A stretch of 35,597 bases of DNA from CAWACC01 sp964390695 (GCA_964390695.1 CAYMKI010000014.1:1-35597), one strand, 5' to 3'; positions 10,316-19,200 are shown, counted from the stretch's first letter. Program-made: numbers and translations. Notes: generated by a model not told the origin, from the sequence alone.

Positions 10316-13030
10316 ATGCAGGTAAATGATTCGCTATTGAATACAGATAAAAAAAATAATAATTATATTTTTTTTTCTAATGCTGACTTAAAGTTAAAGG
10401 CCGATGAGGAAGAACACGCTTGGACAGTCAAAGCATTTGAGGATATCAAGGAAGCTGATACAGGAATCAAATCTTTAGAGAGAATAGGCCATCAGTTGAA
10501 TCGGTTGACTTGTTTAACATCCGCTCAAATTACGCGTAGGGTAGAGCGTTTATACCGCCTCATCCAGCAACAAGCGCAATTTGAAGAAGCAGTCGGCCAT
10601 TTACATCAAGCTTTTGCGTTGTTAATGATGAATAAAGGTTTCGAAGAATTTGAGATTTTTTTAAAAACTCATGAAGACAAGCGTTTTGCCATTGAATTGA
10701 TTCTCGCACGTTTTAAAAAAAGGACTATTCAACCACAAATAGCGATGAGCCTTTTGCAAAATTATGGGATCGATCCCCATAGCCGGCAAGGGCAAAAAGC
10801 GCTCCTTGAGATTGCCAAGCTGGCCGTGCAAAAAAATGGCAGAGAAGCTTCCAAAAACATAAATACTTATGGTATCAATGCCTCATTACCGGAGGGACAG
10901 GCAGCCTTGATAGAAATTGCCAAACTGGCAGCTCAGAAACACCCGGAAACTGTGTTGGAACATATACAGTCCTATGGTATAGAGGCCTCTACTCCAGAGG
11001 GACAAAGAGGCTTAATAGAGCTAGCCAAGCTGATAGCCCTGCAGAATGGCGGTCTGCTTTCAAGTTGTATCAAGAATTTTAAAATCGATATGTCGACGCC
11101 AGAGGGTGAGCTGGCGATGCTGGAGATAGCCCAGCTAGCGGCTAAACAGAATGGAGCGGAAACATCCCTGCATATCGAGAACTATGGATTTGATCCTTCG
11201 ACTGAAGGGGGACAAAAGGCGTTGATTCAAATAGCTAAACAGGCAGCACAGCAGAGTGGAGTGGGCGTTTCCTTATACATTCAGAACTATAGAATCACCC
11301 CTTCTAGTCAGCAAGGATTGCAGGCGCTGATCGAAATTGCTAAGTTGGCAGCCAGGCAAGCTGGCAGAGGAACCTCCTTATATATTAAAAACTATGGAAT
11401 AGACGTTGGGACGCAGCCAGGTCTACAGGCACTGTTAGAGATTGCTAAGCTGGCGGCTTTGCAAAATGGCAAGGGAACCTCTCAATATATTAAGAATTAC
11501 GGCTTCAATGCCTCAACACCTGAAGGATTGCAAGCGCTCACCGAGATCGCTGCGGTGGCTGCCCAGCAAAATGGCGAGGGAACATCCGAATATATTGAAA
11601 ACTATGGATTCAAAGCTGATACTGAATCGGGTCAACAGGCCCTGTTTACGATCGCCAAGTTAGCGGTGCAGCAAAACGCAAGCTGCGTATTAAAACACCT
11701 GCCTGCTTATCATCTGGAAAAAATTACGCCCGCAGGAAAGAGACGTGACGAAGATTTGTCAAATTATATATTCGTCCATCTTGTCAAGCAGAGCCCATCC
11801 TCCTCCTATGAGGCCTTTAAAGAGTCATTCAAGGTATTTAAGGCTCAATACAATGGAAATGGCAAAGATACGCATGAAATACACCTGGAGCTTTTTGATT
11901 TGCCTTATGAAAAAATAAAAGCGCAGGCTTTTCAAGATGCTCTAAAAGAATGTGTTAAAATTACTGCGGATTGTTTTAGAATACGTCCTGAACATCTGCA
12001 ATGGCTGGAAAGTGTTCTTGTGCGTGCCGCTAGTCAGCGCGATAAATCCGAATTCTTAGAGTGGTGGATCTGTCTGGCTTCGTGGTTTAGCAGTCGAGTA
12101 GACCTTCAAGATATATTTAATTCTAATCAAGATTTTTTTGAAAGCCTAGCGCAGCAGCCTTCGGATTTACGCTTTGCCTTGACGCAAGCGGCGGTTGCGT
12201 CTTCTGAAGCGCAGACCGGGATTTTATTGAAAAAATTGATAGGGGCGGTGTTTTGTAAGCCTTTCATTGTAGCCAAAGTGGCGGTGTTACCGCGCGATCT
12301 CCGCATGGCAATGACTTCAATATTGGTTCAAGCTTGCTATGGGGGGCAGCCAGCTCTAAGGTGGGAGAGCATGAAAAAGGTCACAGATGATGTGGTGCAT
12401 GTTCAGCTAGCCTGTCTGATCTTGTCTCAGTTCCCAAGCGGAGATTTAACACCTATACTGGCAACTATTAAGTCCGATAGGCAGTTGCGAATTGCTGCAC
12501 ATCAGCAGCTCTTTCTGGAGATGTTAATAGCAGTCAAAAATAGCACGCTCGATGAAGCGGCAAAAATCACCTTGCTCCGCCAGGTATGTAACTTGTCTAG
12601 CGAAGATAAGCTCACAGCGTATCGGCATGTTACGGATATTTTAAATTTCAAAGGGGAGGTCTATTTGTCAGGCGCCCTCGACCTTTTACAGTTAAAAGCG
12701 GCTATCCAAAAGCTATTTGCAGACAAGTTCCAAGTGAGGCTTGATAATTTTTCGACCTTATATGATAATACTGTGGCTAAGTGGAGACGCAAAGAAGCTT
12801 TGCTGACCTATGCCGGAAAGCATGTCTCTGATCTTAGGGTGATGCCCTATTTGCAGTTGTTTCTAGAATCTATCATGAAGGGGGAGTTTCATCAAATTCG
12901 CTATATGACAGACAACAATCCTCATCTGGAAGATATCCAAAAGCGCTTTCCCGAAGTGTTCGAAAAATGGCAGGTGTCGGTAGCTTTAAAAGACGAAGAC
13001 AAGTGGGCTGTTAAACCTATGAATACGTAG
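10316..13030 (+). CDS. 904-residue protein with nine 35-residue helical tandem repeats
   Basis: I do not recognise a named family. Residues 150-464 are nine gapless repeats of exactly 35 residues. The consensus is roughly YGIDASTPEGQQALIEIAKL followed by AAQQNGxGTSxYIKN, so each unit is probably a pair of helices, and the array an elongated solenoid suited to binding protein or nucleic acid. The 35-residue period and the Gly-Ile-x-x-Ser/Thr turn recall pentatricopeptide-like repeats, but the sequence match is loose. An N-terminal helical region (about 40-149) and a long C-terminal helical part (about 470-904) flank the array. No signal peptide or membrane segment is seen. The start is backed by AAAGGTG a few bases upstream. 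It is divergent from the giant ATPase, so the two may share regulation. A host-interaction role is possible but unproven. Confidence 0.85.
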   Translation: MQVNDSLLNTDKKNNNYIFFSNADLKLKADEEEHAWTVKAFEDIKEADTGIKSLERIGHQLNRLTCLTSAQITRRVERLYRLIQQQAQFEEAVGHLHQAFALLMMNKGFEEFEIFLKTHEDKRFAIELILARFKKRTIQPQIAMSLLQNYGIDPHSRQGQKALLEIAKLAVQKNGREASKNINTYGINASLPEGQAALIEIAKLAAQKHPETVLEHIQSYGIEASTPEGQRGLIELAKLIALQNGGLLSSCIKNFKIDMSTPEGELAMLEIAQLAAKQNGAETSLHIENYGFDPSTEGGQKALIQIAKQAAQQSGVGVSLYIQNYRITPSSQQGLQALIEIAKLAARQAGRGTSLYIKNYGIDVGTQPGLQALLEIAKLAALQNGKGTSQYIKNYGFNASTPEGLQALTEIAAVAAQQNGEGTSEYIENYGFKADTESGQQALFTIAKLAVQQNASCVLKHLPAYHLEKITPAGKRRDEDLSNYIFVHLVKQSPSSSYEAFKESFKVFKAQYNGNGKDTHEIHLELFDLPYEKIKAQAFQDALKECVKITADCFRIRPEHLQWLESVLVRAASQRDKSEFLEWWICLASWFSSRVDLQDIFNSNQDFFESLAQQPSDLRFALTQAAVASSEAQTGILLKKLIGAVFCKPFIVAKVAVLPRDLRMAMTSILVQACYGGQPALRWESMKKVTDDVVHVQLACLILSQFPSGDLTPILATIKSDRQLRIAAHQQLFLEMLIAVKNSTLDEAAKITLLRQVCNLSSEDKLTAYRHVTDILNFKGEVYLSGALDLLQLKAAIQKLFADKFQVRLDNFSTLYDNTVAKWRRKEALLTYAGKHVSDLRVMPYLQLFLESIMKGEFHQIRYMTDNNPHLEDIQKRFPEVFEKWQVSVALKDEDKWAVKPMNT
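10763..11707 (+). repeat. Nine in-frame 105-bp repeats coding for the 35-residue units
   Basis: The 945 bases are exactly nine times 105 and encode residues 150-464 of the 904-residue protein. The protein consensus is kept in every unit (a Tyr at the first position in eight of nine units, Gly at position 10, an ALIEIAKLA-like core), while the DNA has diverged. The array is therefore old and maintained by selection rather than a recent expansion. The unit starting near 11078 begins FKID instead of YGID. Confidence 0.85.
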
Positions 13031-13032
13031 AT

Positions 13033-13091
13033 GCGTTGAGAGGTCTGCAATCCGGGGCGTACACTATATCCGGAGTTATGCAACTCAACGC
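13033..13091. other. Nested inverted repeat between the repeat protein and the transporter
   Basis: GCGTTGAG (13033-13040) pairs with CTCAACGC (13084-13091). Inside it, TCCGG (13051-13055) pairs with CCGGA (13070-13074). No T-run follows, so it is not a classical intrinsic terminator. It may be a structured 3' end or chance. Confidence 0.3.
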
Positions 13092-13140
13092 TGAAAATGA
13101 GAATTCCAACAAGCTATACCCAATGAAAGGATGAAGATGT

Positions 13141-14424
13141 ATGCAGGATAAAGCAAAAAAAATGGCCTGGCTGGCTAGCCTTGGTGCTGGTATGGAATAT
13201 TATGATTTTATAATTTATGGGATGATGGCCACCTATCTCAGTCCTTTGTTCTTTCCTGTAGATGATAAGGCATTGGGATTGCTTAAGGTTTTTGGAATTT
13301 TCGCTGTCGGATATGGAGTGCGGCCCTTAGGGGGCGTGTTTTTTGGGGCGTTGGGAGACATTTATGGCCGCAAATATGCATTTTTAGCCGTGATGGCTTT
13401 GATGGCCTTCTCTACTTTTGCCATAGGACTCTTGCCAACCTATGCAATGGCTGGCGGGATATCTTCGTTTTTATTGGTGTTTTTGAGGATTTTGCAGGGG
13501 TTGTCGTTCGGAGCAGAGCTTCCGGGAGCTATTACGGTGGTATGTGAATACACTGTCCAGCAAAAGCAAGGAAAACATACGGGTTATGTGATTTCAAGCG
13601 TCAGCATTGGGGCTATGTTGGCGTCTTTCGTGCTGTATTTGCTATCTCATTACTGTTCCTTGCAAGATATCCAAGAGGGATTGTGGCGTCTTCCTTTTTT
13701 GCTGGGCGGCAGTTTGGCTTTGGCCAATTTCTTTATCCGGAAGTTTTTAGAAGAGACCCCGGCATTTGCCCGCTTACAACAGTCTGAAGAAGAAAAATCT
13801 AAGGCATTAGTTCAGCCGGTGAAGGTATTGATCCGAGAATACTGGAAACGGGTCTTGATAGGCATCGGCATCACATGGTCAGGGGCGAGCCTGGTGATGT
13901 TTTCTCTGTATTTTCCGACGTACCTATCGCAGTATTTCTCCTATAATCCGGAAGAGGTCTACTATGCCATCACATGGGGAATGGTTGCGTCGGCGATCAC
14001 TATACCCTGGATAGGTTTGCTGTCCGATCGTGTAGGCAAACACGTATTTATCTTGGGGACGTGCCTGGGATTTATGACTTTGAGTTACAGCTTATTCCAG
14101 ATGATAAATCATCCGGGTCAGGGGATTTTGGTGGTGTTTATGATCCTCTATCAAACAGTCATTTCTTGCCTAACGGTCTGCTTTTGGCCTTTGTTGGCCG
14201 AGCTTTTTCCGACCAAAGTGCGCTATACGGGGTTGGCCGTGTGTTACAATGTAACCTATTCGATCATGGGGTGTTTGCCGCTGGTGATGACATGGTTCAT
14301 ACAAACTCTTCATACACCCCAGTGCGGCCTTGTATTTTTGGCCGCGAGTGCCGGGATGACGGCTATCAGCAGTGGCTGTATTCTGTGGATGCGGAAAGAA
14401 TCAGCCTTATCGATCACTGGGTGA
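13141..14424 (+). CDS. MFS transporter of the metabolite:H+ symporter (ProP-like) family
   Basis: A 427-residue integral membrane protein with about twelve hydrophobic segments. The N-terminus (LGAGMEYYDFIIYGMMATYL) is the typical first helix of the MHS subfamily, which carries osmolytes or organic acids such as proline, betaine, citrate and ketoglutarate with protons. The loop between helices 2 and 3 has GALGDIYGRK, with Asp73 and Arg77 of the MFS signature. A weaker copy of the motif, LSDRVGK, lies in the second half. Length is normal for the family. AAAGGATGAAG upstream supplies the ribosome binding site; the nearby upstream ATGs are out of frame. The 3' end overlaps the convergent small exported-protein gene by 11 bases. 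The substrate cannot be told from sequence alone; uptake from the host is a reasonable guess. Confidence 0.88.
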   Translation: MQDKAKKMAWLASLGAGMEYYDFIIYGMMATYLSPLFFPVDDKALGLLKVFGIFAVGYGVRPLGGVFFGALGDIYGRKYAFLAVMALMAFSTFAIGLLPTYAMAGGISSFLLVFLRILQGLSFGAELPGAITVVCEYTVQQKQGKHTGYVISSVSIGAMLASFVLYLLSHYCSLQDIQEGLWRLPFLLGGSLALANFFIRKFLEETPAFARLQQSEEEKSKALVQPVKVLIREYWKRVLIGIGITWSGASLVMFSLYFPTYLSQYFSYNPEEVYYAITWGMVASAITIPWIGLLSDRVGKHVFILGTCLGFMTLSYSLFQMINHPGQGILVVFMILYQTVISCLTVCFWPLLAELFPTKVRYTGLAVCYNVTYSIMGCLPLVMTWFIQTLHTPQCGLVFLAASAGMTAISSGCILWMRKESALSITG

Positions 14425-14932
14425 GGATATAGGGTTGTATAGCCTCTCTGCCTAGGCAATTCGCAATACTTTGCAGCTGTTGCATCCAAATATAACGGAA
14501 CATGGAGCCTATAGCTACTTCGTTCATATACAAGGTAATGTGATTTTCTAACATTACCAGCTTGAAACAGGCGTAGAGGTTGTTATAAAGAATTTGACCC
14601 GCTGCCGCACTTTGAAAAGGTCTTTGAAGTGGATTAGGACGGTACTTTTGCGCTTCTGAGCGTATCCACTGCGGTACCTGCTGCGAGCGCTGGCTTAATT
14701 GAGATACTAAGGAGCTCCATAGGCTTTGGTCTATGTTGTTCATGCTGAAAGCTTGAGCCGTTATTTCGTATTTAAAAAATTGCGTGGCCAAATTAAAGTA
14801 GCAGGGTGGAGCCGACTCTTGGGCATAGCTTTTGCCCGCACTTAAGCTAAGCCACACGGCACAAAAGCAGAATATTGCAGTCAGCGATTGGGTCACATGA
14901 CCGCAGCATATTAGACGATTCCTTGTTTGCAT
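14414..14932 (-). CDS. Small exported hypothetical protein
   Basis: This 172-residue protein is of unknown family. It begins with a basic stretch, then a hydrophobic core (SLTAIFCFCAVWLSLSAG) and a plausible signal-peptidase site after SYA, at about residue 37. The mature part has Cys residues near its start, middle and end (PPCYF, YACFK, ANCLG), which could form disulfides in the periplasm. It is rich in Gln, Ser and Tyr. It lies tail to tail with the transporter, overlapping by 11 bases, and has no partner on its own strand. The start ATG has only a weak AAGAGA ribosome binding site, so a slightly later start cannot be excluded. Confidence 0.65.
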   Translation of the reverse strand: MQTRNRLICCGHVTQSLTAIFCFCAVWLSLSAGKSYAQESAPPCYFNLATQFFKYEITAQAFSMNNIDQSLWSSLVSQLSQRSQQVPQWIRSEAQKYRPNPLQRPFQSAAAGQILYNNLYACFKLVMLENHITLYMNEVAIGSMFRYIWMQQLQSIANCLGREAIQPYILTQ

Positions 14933-15006
14933 ATCTCTTCAAGGCCTCTCTTTATCTTGTTTAGAATTGTAGTAACTATTCAGCAGGTTACAGAGAGTGT
15001 AACTGA

Positions 15007-15082
15007 TTGAACCACAGAGCCCACAGAGAACACAGAGGGGTAAATATATATATCAATGTTTTTTGTAGGCTCTGTGGTTCAA
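15007..15082. repeat. Inverted repeat built from the dispersed CACAGAG element
   Basis: TTGAACCACAGAGCC (15007-15021) is perfectly inverted as GGCTCTGTGGTTCAA (15068-15082), a 15-bp stem around an AT-rich centre. The left arm continues into CACAGAG repeated three times with a 9-bp period (15013-15037). The same CACAGAG triplet recurs at 19170-19200. The rest of the 14933-15196 spacer is AT-rich and carries the probable folD promoter. Confidence 0.7.
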
Positions 15083-15125
15083 CATCTTATGTTTTATGTG
15101 GCCATGGAATAGTCACGGTTTTTAT

Positions 15126-15154
15126 TTGTACCTATTTGTTATATTTATTATCAT
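15126..15154 (+). promoter_or_regulatory. Candidate sigma-70/sigma-66-type promoter for folD-apbE
   Basis: TTGTAC (15126-15131), a 17-bp spacer and TATCAT (15149-15154) lie about 43 bases before the folD start. The -10 box matches five of six consensus bases and the -35 box three of six. It is called by eye only. Confidence 0.35.
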
Positions 15155-15196
15155 GAACATTTTAGGCAAGGATTCTTATACATAGGTTAAATAGCG

Positions 15197-16066
15197 ATGA
15201 TTATTGATGGCAAGGCGATAGCCGATGAAATACAGGAAGAAATCAGGAAAAAGGTTCTGCTTTTAACTGGGCGTAAACCTTGTTTGGCAGTGTTGATAAT
15301 TGGAGAACATCCGGCCTCGAAAATTTATGTCTCCCGCAAAGTCCAAGCTTGCGAGAAGGTAGGCATCACCTCCATAGTCAAGAAGCTAGAGGCACAGGTG
15401 TCTGAAGCTCAAATTTTGCACGAGATAGGAGAATTGAACCGAGATCCTAATGTCGACGGTATCTTAGTCCAGTTTCCCCTGCCAACTCATATCCGTCCGC
15501 AAAATATTACCCAGGCAGTACATCCGACTAAAGACGTGGATGGTTTCCATCCGATAAACATGGGCAAAATATTGACAGGGGAAACGGATGGCTTTTGTCC
15601 GTGCACTCCACTGGGGATCAAGGCGTTGCTGGAAAGATGCGGCATAGAGCTCACCGGCAAGCACGCCCTGGTGATCGGGCGCAGCAATATCGTCGGTAAG
15701 CCTATGGCGGCCATGCTCATGCAAAACAGCTCTTTTGGAAATGCCACGGTGACCGTGGCCAATAGTCATACCCGCGATCTGAAAACACTGTGTCGTAGTG
15801 CCGATGTGATTATAGCCGCAGCTGGTCAACCTCAGTTTATCCATGCGGATATGGTCAAAGAAGGAGCTGTAGTGATCGATGTGGGCATCAACAAGATCCC
15901 CAGTTCGGAATCGGCTTCGGGATACAAAATTGTCGGTGATGTGGATTTTGAAAATGTCAAAGACAAATGCTCATTTATCACGCCCGTGCCTAAAGGGGTC
16001 GGGCCAATGACCATTGCGATGTTGCTCAGCAACACGCTTTTAAGCTTTCAAAGAAGGGGAGGATAA
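15197..16066 (+). CDS. folD: Bifunctional methylenetetrahydrofolate dehydrogenase / cyclohydrolase FolD
   Basis: FolD interconverts 5,10-methylene-, 5,10-methenyl- and 10-formyl-tetrahydrofolate in the cytosol, using NADP, and feeds purine and formyl-Met-tRNA synthesis. At 289 residues it has the usual length. Tyr44 and Lys48 in IYVSRKVQACEKVGI are the catalytic pair (Tyr50/Lys54 in E. coli numbering). VDGILVQFPLP, PTKDVDGFHP and the nucleotide-binding GRSNIVGKP (161-169) follow in the family order, and GPMTIAMLLSNT closes the protein. The start is set by homology, since the ribosome binding site is weak. The stop lies four bases before apbE, so the two form an operon. In Chlamydia the same two genes are neighbours, as I recall. 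Confidence 0.96.
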   Translation: MIIDGKAIADEIQEEIRKKVLLLTGRKPCLAVLIIGEHPASKIYVSRKVQACEKVGITSIVKKLEAQVSEAQILHEIGELNRDPNVDGILVQFPLPTHIRPQNITQAVHPTKDVDGFHPINMGKILTGETDGFCPCTPLGIKALLERCGIELTGKHALVIGRSNIVGKPMAAMLMQNSSFGNATVTVANSHTRDLKTLCRSADVIIAAAGQPQFIHADMVKEGAVVIDVGINKIPSSESASGYKIVGDVDFENVKDKCSFITPVPKGVGPMTIAMLLSNTLLSFQRRGG

Positions 16067-16070
16067 CTTC

Positions 16071-17066
16071 ATGATGACACTGCGCATAATCCTATGTTTG
16101 CTTGTATGTGTTGGCTGTTCTAAACAACCCTCTTCTGATACGACGGCTTTTTCGGGCAGGGCCTTGACTATGGATTATAATATCATCGTGGGAGCCAAGC
16201 TTTCCTCCGAGCAATCTCAGGACATTCAGGCTTTGATCGACGCCACGTTTCAAGAAGTCAACGACACCTTTAGTACAGACTGGAATCCAAAATCCGAATT
16301 GTCGGCTTTGAACCGCTTAGGCGCTCACACAAAAGTCAAACTATCACAGCCGATGCTAGAAGCATTGACTATAACAGATACTATCGAGCGGTTGACCCAA
16401 GGTAGATTTGATCCCACCATTGGCCCGTTGAAGGTTTTATGGAAGTCGCAATTGTCACAAGGGAAAAAGCCTTCCGAAGAAGAAATACAAGCAGCAGCCA
16501 AATCTGTGGGGTGGCACAAAATCCATGTGGAACAGGGTATGTTTTGGAAAGAGGATGCAGACACCGAGCTCGACCTAGGCGGTGTGGCTAAAGGATACGC
16601 CATCGATATGCTAGTTGATAGGTTGGCAAAAGCCGGCTATCAAAATGTGTTTGTCGAATGGGGCGGCGAGATCAGAGCGATAGGCCATCATCCGGATAAT
16701 CGCCCTTGGAAGGTGTACATTACCCGTTTAAACGATATAGATCCTTCGCATGCTATAGCTGTGGTTTCTCTGGAAAATCAAGCTATTGCCACCAGCGGCG
16801 ATTATGTGCAGAATTGGACCGTAAGAGCCGGAGATCGGAAGATTTCTTATTTTCACATCATAGATCCGGTCACTCATCATCCCCTAGAAATAACCCCTCA
16901 AAGTATTGCCAGTGCTAGCGTATTAGCTTCCACCTGTGCCTTAGCGGATGGATTGGCTACGGCGGCGATGATGTTTGCCACTGAAGATGAGGCAAAAGCC
17001 TGGTTTGCCGAAGTCCAAAAGCAAATTCCTAATGTGCAGTTCTGGTTGTTTACACGCGAGAATTAA
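16071..17066 (+). CDS. apbE: FAD:protein FMN transferase (ApbE), probable lipoprotein
   Basis: ApbE moves FMN from FAD onto a Thr of partner flavoproteins such as the NqrB/NqrC subunits of the sodium-pumping NADH dehydrogenase, which chlamydiae have. The 331-residue protein starts with a short hydrophobic signal ending in VCVGC, an imperfect lipobox, so it is probably anchored in the periplasm. The family core is clear: DLGGVAKGYAID (168-179) and VEWGGEIRAIG, then ATSGDY and HIIDPVTHHP. ADGLATAAM follows, with Asp293 in the metal-binding position. A GGGGAGG ribosome binding site lies within the end of folD, which fits translational coupling. The 3' end overlaps the convergent 81-residue gene by four bases. 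Confidence 0.93.
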   Translation: MMTLRIILCLLVCVGCSKQPSSDTTAFSGRALTMDYNIIVGAKLSSEQSQDIQALIDATFQEVNDTFSTDWNPKSELSALNRLGAHTKVKLSQPMLEALTITDTIERLTQGRFDPTIGPLKVLWKSQLSQGKKPSEEEIQAAAKSVGWHKIHVEQGMFWKEDADTELDLGGVAKGYAIDMLVDRLAKAGYQNVFVEWGGEIRAIGHHPDNRPWKVYITRLNDIDPSHAIAVVSLENQAIATSGDYVQNWTVRAGDRKISYFHIIDPVTHHPLEITPQSIASASVLASTCALADGLATAAMMFATEDEAKAWFAEVQKQIPNVQFWLFTREN

Positions 17067-17308
17067 CGGCTTTTCGGCTTGCCTGCCTGCAAATTTTTTT
17101 CGATTTCTTGCATTAAGGATTGGTATCCCTGAATAAAACGGTTTGAGAAGGCAGCAGGATGGCCAAAAAACTTAATTTTGAGCGCATCTGCATACATTTC
17201 AAAGGGATCATGGGATGGAATGGGGTGAGCATGCATCTCTTCGACATATTGATCTGCGACCTTTTTCAATATTTTTAGGTCGTCTTCGCTTAAAACCTCT
17301 GCTTTCAT
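17063..17308 (-). CDS. Small conserved-looking cytosolic protein of unknown function
   Basis: This 81-residue protein has no signal peptide or membrane segment. It is mainly helical: an acidic/basic N-terminal helix (SEDDLKILKKVADQYVEEMH), a Pro-His-rich turn (HPIPSHDPFEMY) and a second amphipathic region. It is treated as real because an almost perfect AGGAGGTGC ribosome binding site lies seven bases before the ATG, and because it fits tightly against apbE with a four-base tail overlap. No function is proposed. Confidence 0.65.
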   Translation of the reverse strand: MKAEVLSEDDLKILKKVADQYVEEMHAHPIPSHDPFEMYADALKIKFFGHPAAFSNRFIQGYQSLMQEIEKNLQAGKPKSR

Positions 17309-17534
17309 TATAGCACCTCCTACTCTTAATATTTAATAATTTACAATTAATTATCAACCATTTTTTAACTTAATTTTTTATTTATATATAAAAATTATTG
17401 TTATTGAAGTTAATGCAGTTTTAACAGATAATAATTTTTCATGAAAAAAATATTAAGAAAAGATTAAGAAAATAAGTTTTTTTAACTTGCCTTAAGCAAA
17501 AACAGGTAAGTCTTAAATATAAGGGTGGTTTACA

Positions 17535-18881
17535 ATGTCATCTGTTCCTTCTAGAAAGAATAAGGTTGATCTGTCAGAGTTCAACTATCAAAGAGATGTT
17601 CAAAATCGCCTATTCCTCTCGCAAGTCACGGAGTGCGATATTGAGGTTATTAATGAAATCATCGATAGTTCTCTGCGCTTTCCTCTTCAACAACTTCAAG
17701 ATGCGCTCGATATTCCCAAAGCTCAGCTGCAAACGATTTTAAATAAACTAGCTGCCGTGCGTCTGATCAAAGTGCAAAACGATGTGGTCCTTGTAGATAA
17801 GGACATGCGTAAATATTATGAGGGGTATCTAGACAAATTCCAGGAAGATTTTATTCCCGGAATCGAATATATTCGCTACTTGCTGGACCAAGTGCCGATC
17901 TCCATATTGCCATCTTGGTATGTGATACCTAGAACAACCGACCATATTTTTCAAGCCATCGTAGAAAAGTTTTTGGCCACTCCGAAGACCTACGAAAGGT
18001 ATTTGGAAGAGCTGCAGCTGGACAATCCCACCTTGGATTCTATTTATAAAGATGTTTTCGCGGCCCCTGACTATACGATAACAGCTAAAGAAATCATGCA
18101 GCGTTATCAATTGAGCCATGATCAATTTGAAGAGTACATTTTGTTGCTGGAGTACCACTTTGTTTGTTGTCTAGGCTATCGAAAGGTCGAAGATCGCTGG
18201 GAAGAGGTGATAGCGCCTTTTTATGAATGGCATGAGTATCTGCGTGCTAAACGTGATGCTGTGCCCAAGTCAGTGCAGGATCCCAAAGGTGTCCAGCGCC
18301 GTCATGTTAAGGATTTTGGTTTCATCGAAGATCTCTCAGCCTTGTTAAAATCTGCCTACAAACAACCGCTGGCCTTGGCCGATCACAAGGGGACGGGGAA
18401 AATAGATGCTGAAGAAATAGCAGCGCGCTTGAAACAGCCGACAGACACCATTTATGCACAAAGATTATTGGATGCAGCCGTGGAAATGGGCTTAGCTATG
18501 ATTGAAAATTCTCAGTGGATCGTTGCTCCTAAGGCTAAATTATGGCTGAATAAATCGGAGGTAGATAAGGCGGAGAAGTTCTGTTATCATTTGTCTACCG
18601 TAGATAAGAGTTTGAGCCGACTTAGAAAAAATGAGTGGGTTTATCTTCAAGATTTTATGAAGGGATTTATCTCTTCCAATGGAACGAAAGAGCAGGTGGT
18701 CTTAAAGCACAAGGGGAAAAGATGGAAGTATGAATTTCCTGTGTATACCGCCGATGAGCTAGAGGTCTTTGAGGATATAATTTACGAGAAGCTTTTTGAA
18801 GCTGGAATTATAGCTTCCGGCATGCATGCGGGGAAAAAATGCATTATGCTGACCTCATTTGGCTACATGCTGCTTTCCTAG
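17535..18881 (+). CDS. Conserved-type hypothetical protein, possibly winged-helix
   Basis: The 448-residue product is soluble and helix-rich, with no signal peptide. I do not recognise the family with certainty. Several segments look like winged-helix units: residues about 55-85 (LQQLQDALDIPKAQLQTILN, then a strand ending in VVLVDKD), about 295-330 (AEEIAARLKQPTDTIYAQRL), and the C-terminal end (LFEAGIIASGMHAG, then LTSFGYMLL). DNA binding or use as a scaffold is therefore possible. The gene stands alone, with an AT-rich 220-bp leader and a GGTGG-type ribosome binding site before the ATG. The codon use looks like that of the housekeeping neighbours, so recent transfer is unlikely. Confidence 0.75.
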   Translation: MSSVPSRKNKVDLSEFNYQRDVQNRLFLSQVTECDIEVINEIIDSSLRFPLQQLQDALDIPKAQLQTILNKLAAVRLIKVQNDVVLVDKDMRKYYEGYLDKFQEDFIPGIEYIRYLLDQVPISILPSWYVIPRTTDHIFQAIVEKFLATPKTYERYLEELQLDNPTLDSIYKDVFAAPDYTITAKEIMQRYQLSHDQFEEYILLLEYHFVCCLGYRKVEDRWEEVIAPFYEWHEYLRAKRDAVPKSVQDPKGVQRRHVKDFGFIEDLSALLKSAYKQPLALADHKGTGKIDAEEIAARLKQPTDTIYAQRLLDAAVEMGLAMIENSQWIVAPKAKLWLNKSEVDKAEKFCYHLSTVDKSLSRLRKNEWVYLQDFMKGFISSNGTKEQVVLKHKGKRWKYEFPVYTADELEVFEDIIYEKLFEAGIIASGMHAGKKCIMLTSFGYMLLS

Positions 18882-18973
18882 CCTGGGGCATGGGGCATAC
18901 CCATTCATCTGAACCTCTTGCATAATTAATCTCCTTGCCCGCGCCCTTGGCCATACCCGAGCATATAAATACT

Positions 18974-19059
18974 TTATCCTGATCACAAAGGAAACAAATT
19001 GAACCACAGAGGGCAGTGAGAGCGGTGAGACAAGTGTGAGCACAGGAATGGTGAATGGG
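18974..19059 (+). repeat. Dispersed composite repeat, copy 1
   Basis: The segment runs TTATCCTGATC, AAAGGAAACAAATTGAACCAC, AGAGGGCAGTGAGAGCGGTGAG, GGAATGGTGAATG. It matches 29621-29706 almost base for base, and more loosely 33486-33560. It is bounded on both sides by C-rich tracts. It has no coding potential and is probably a small non-autonomous element or recombination relic. Confidence 0.75.
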
Positions 19060-19169
19060 GTCATACCCTTACCCCTGCCCTTCTTATTAAAAAAAATATC
19101 ACAAGGGAACTTTATAGCAAAAAGATCTCTGGTGACTATTCACCACCCCTCATAAAATAATAAATAAAA

Positions 19170-19200
19170 ACCACAGAGCCCACAGAGAACACAGAGAGGG
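19170..19200 (+). repeat. CACAGAG triplet repeat, second copy
   Basis: ACCACAGAGCCCACAGAG and the following AACACAGAGAGGG repeat the segment at 15011-15041. CACAGAG occurs three times at 9-bp spacing. Confidence 0.75.
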
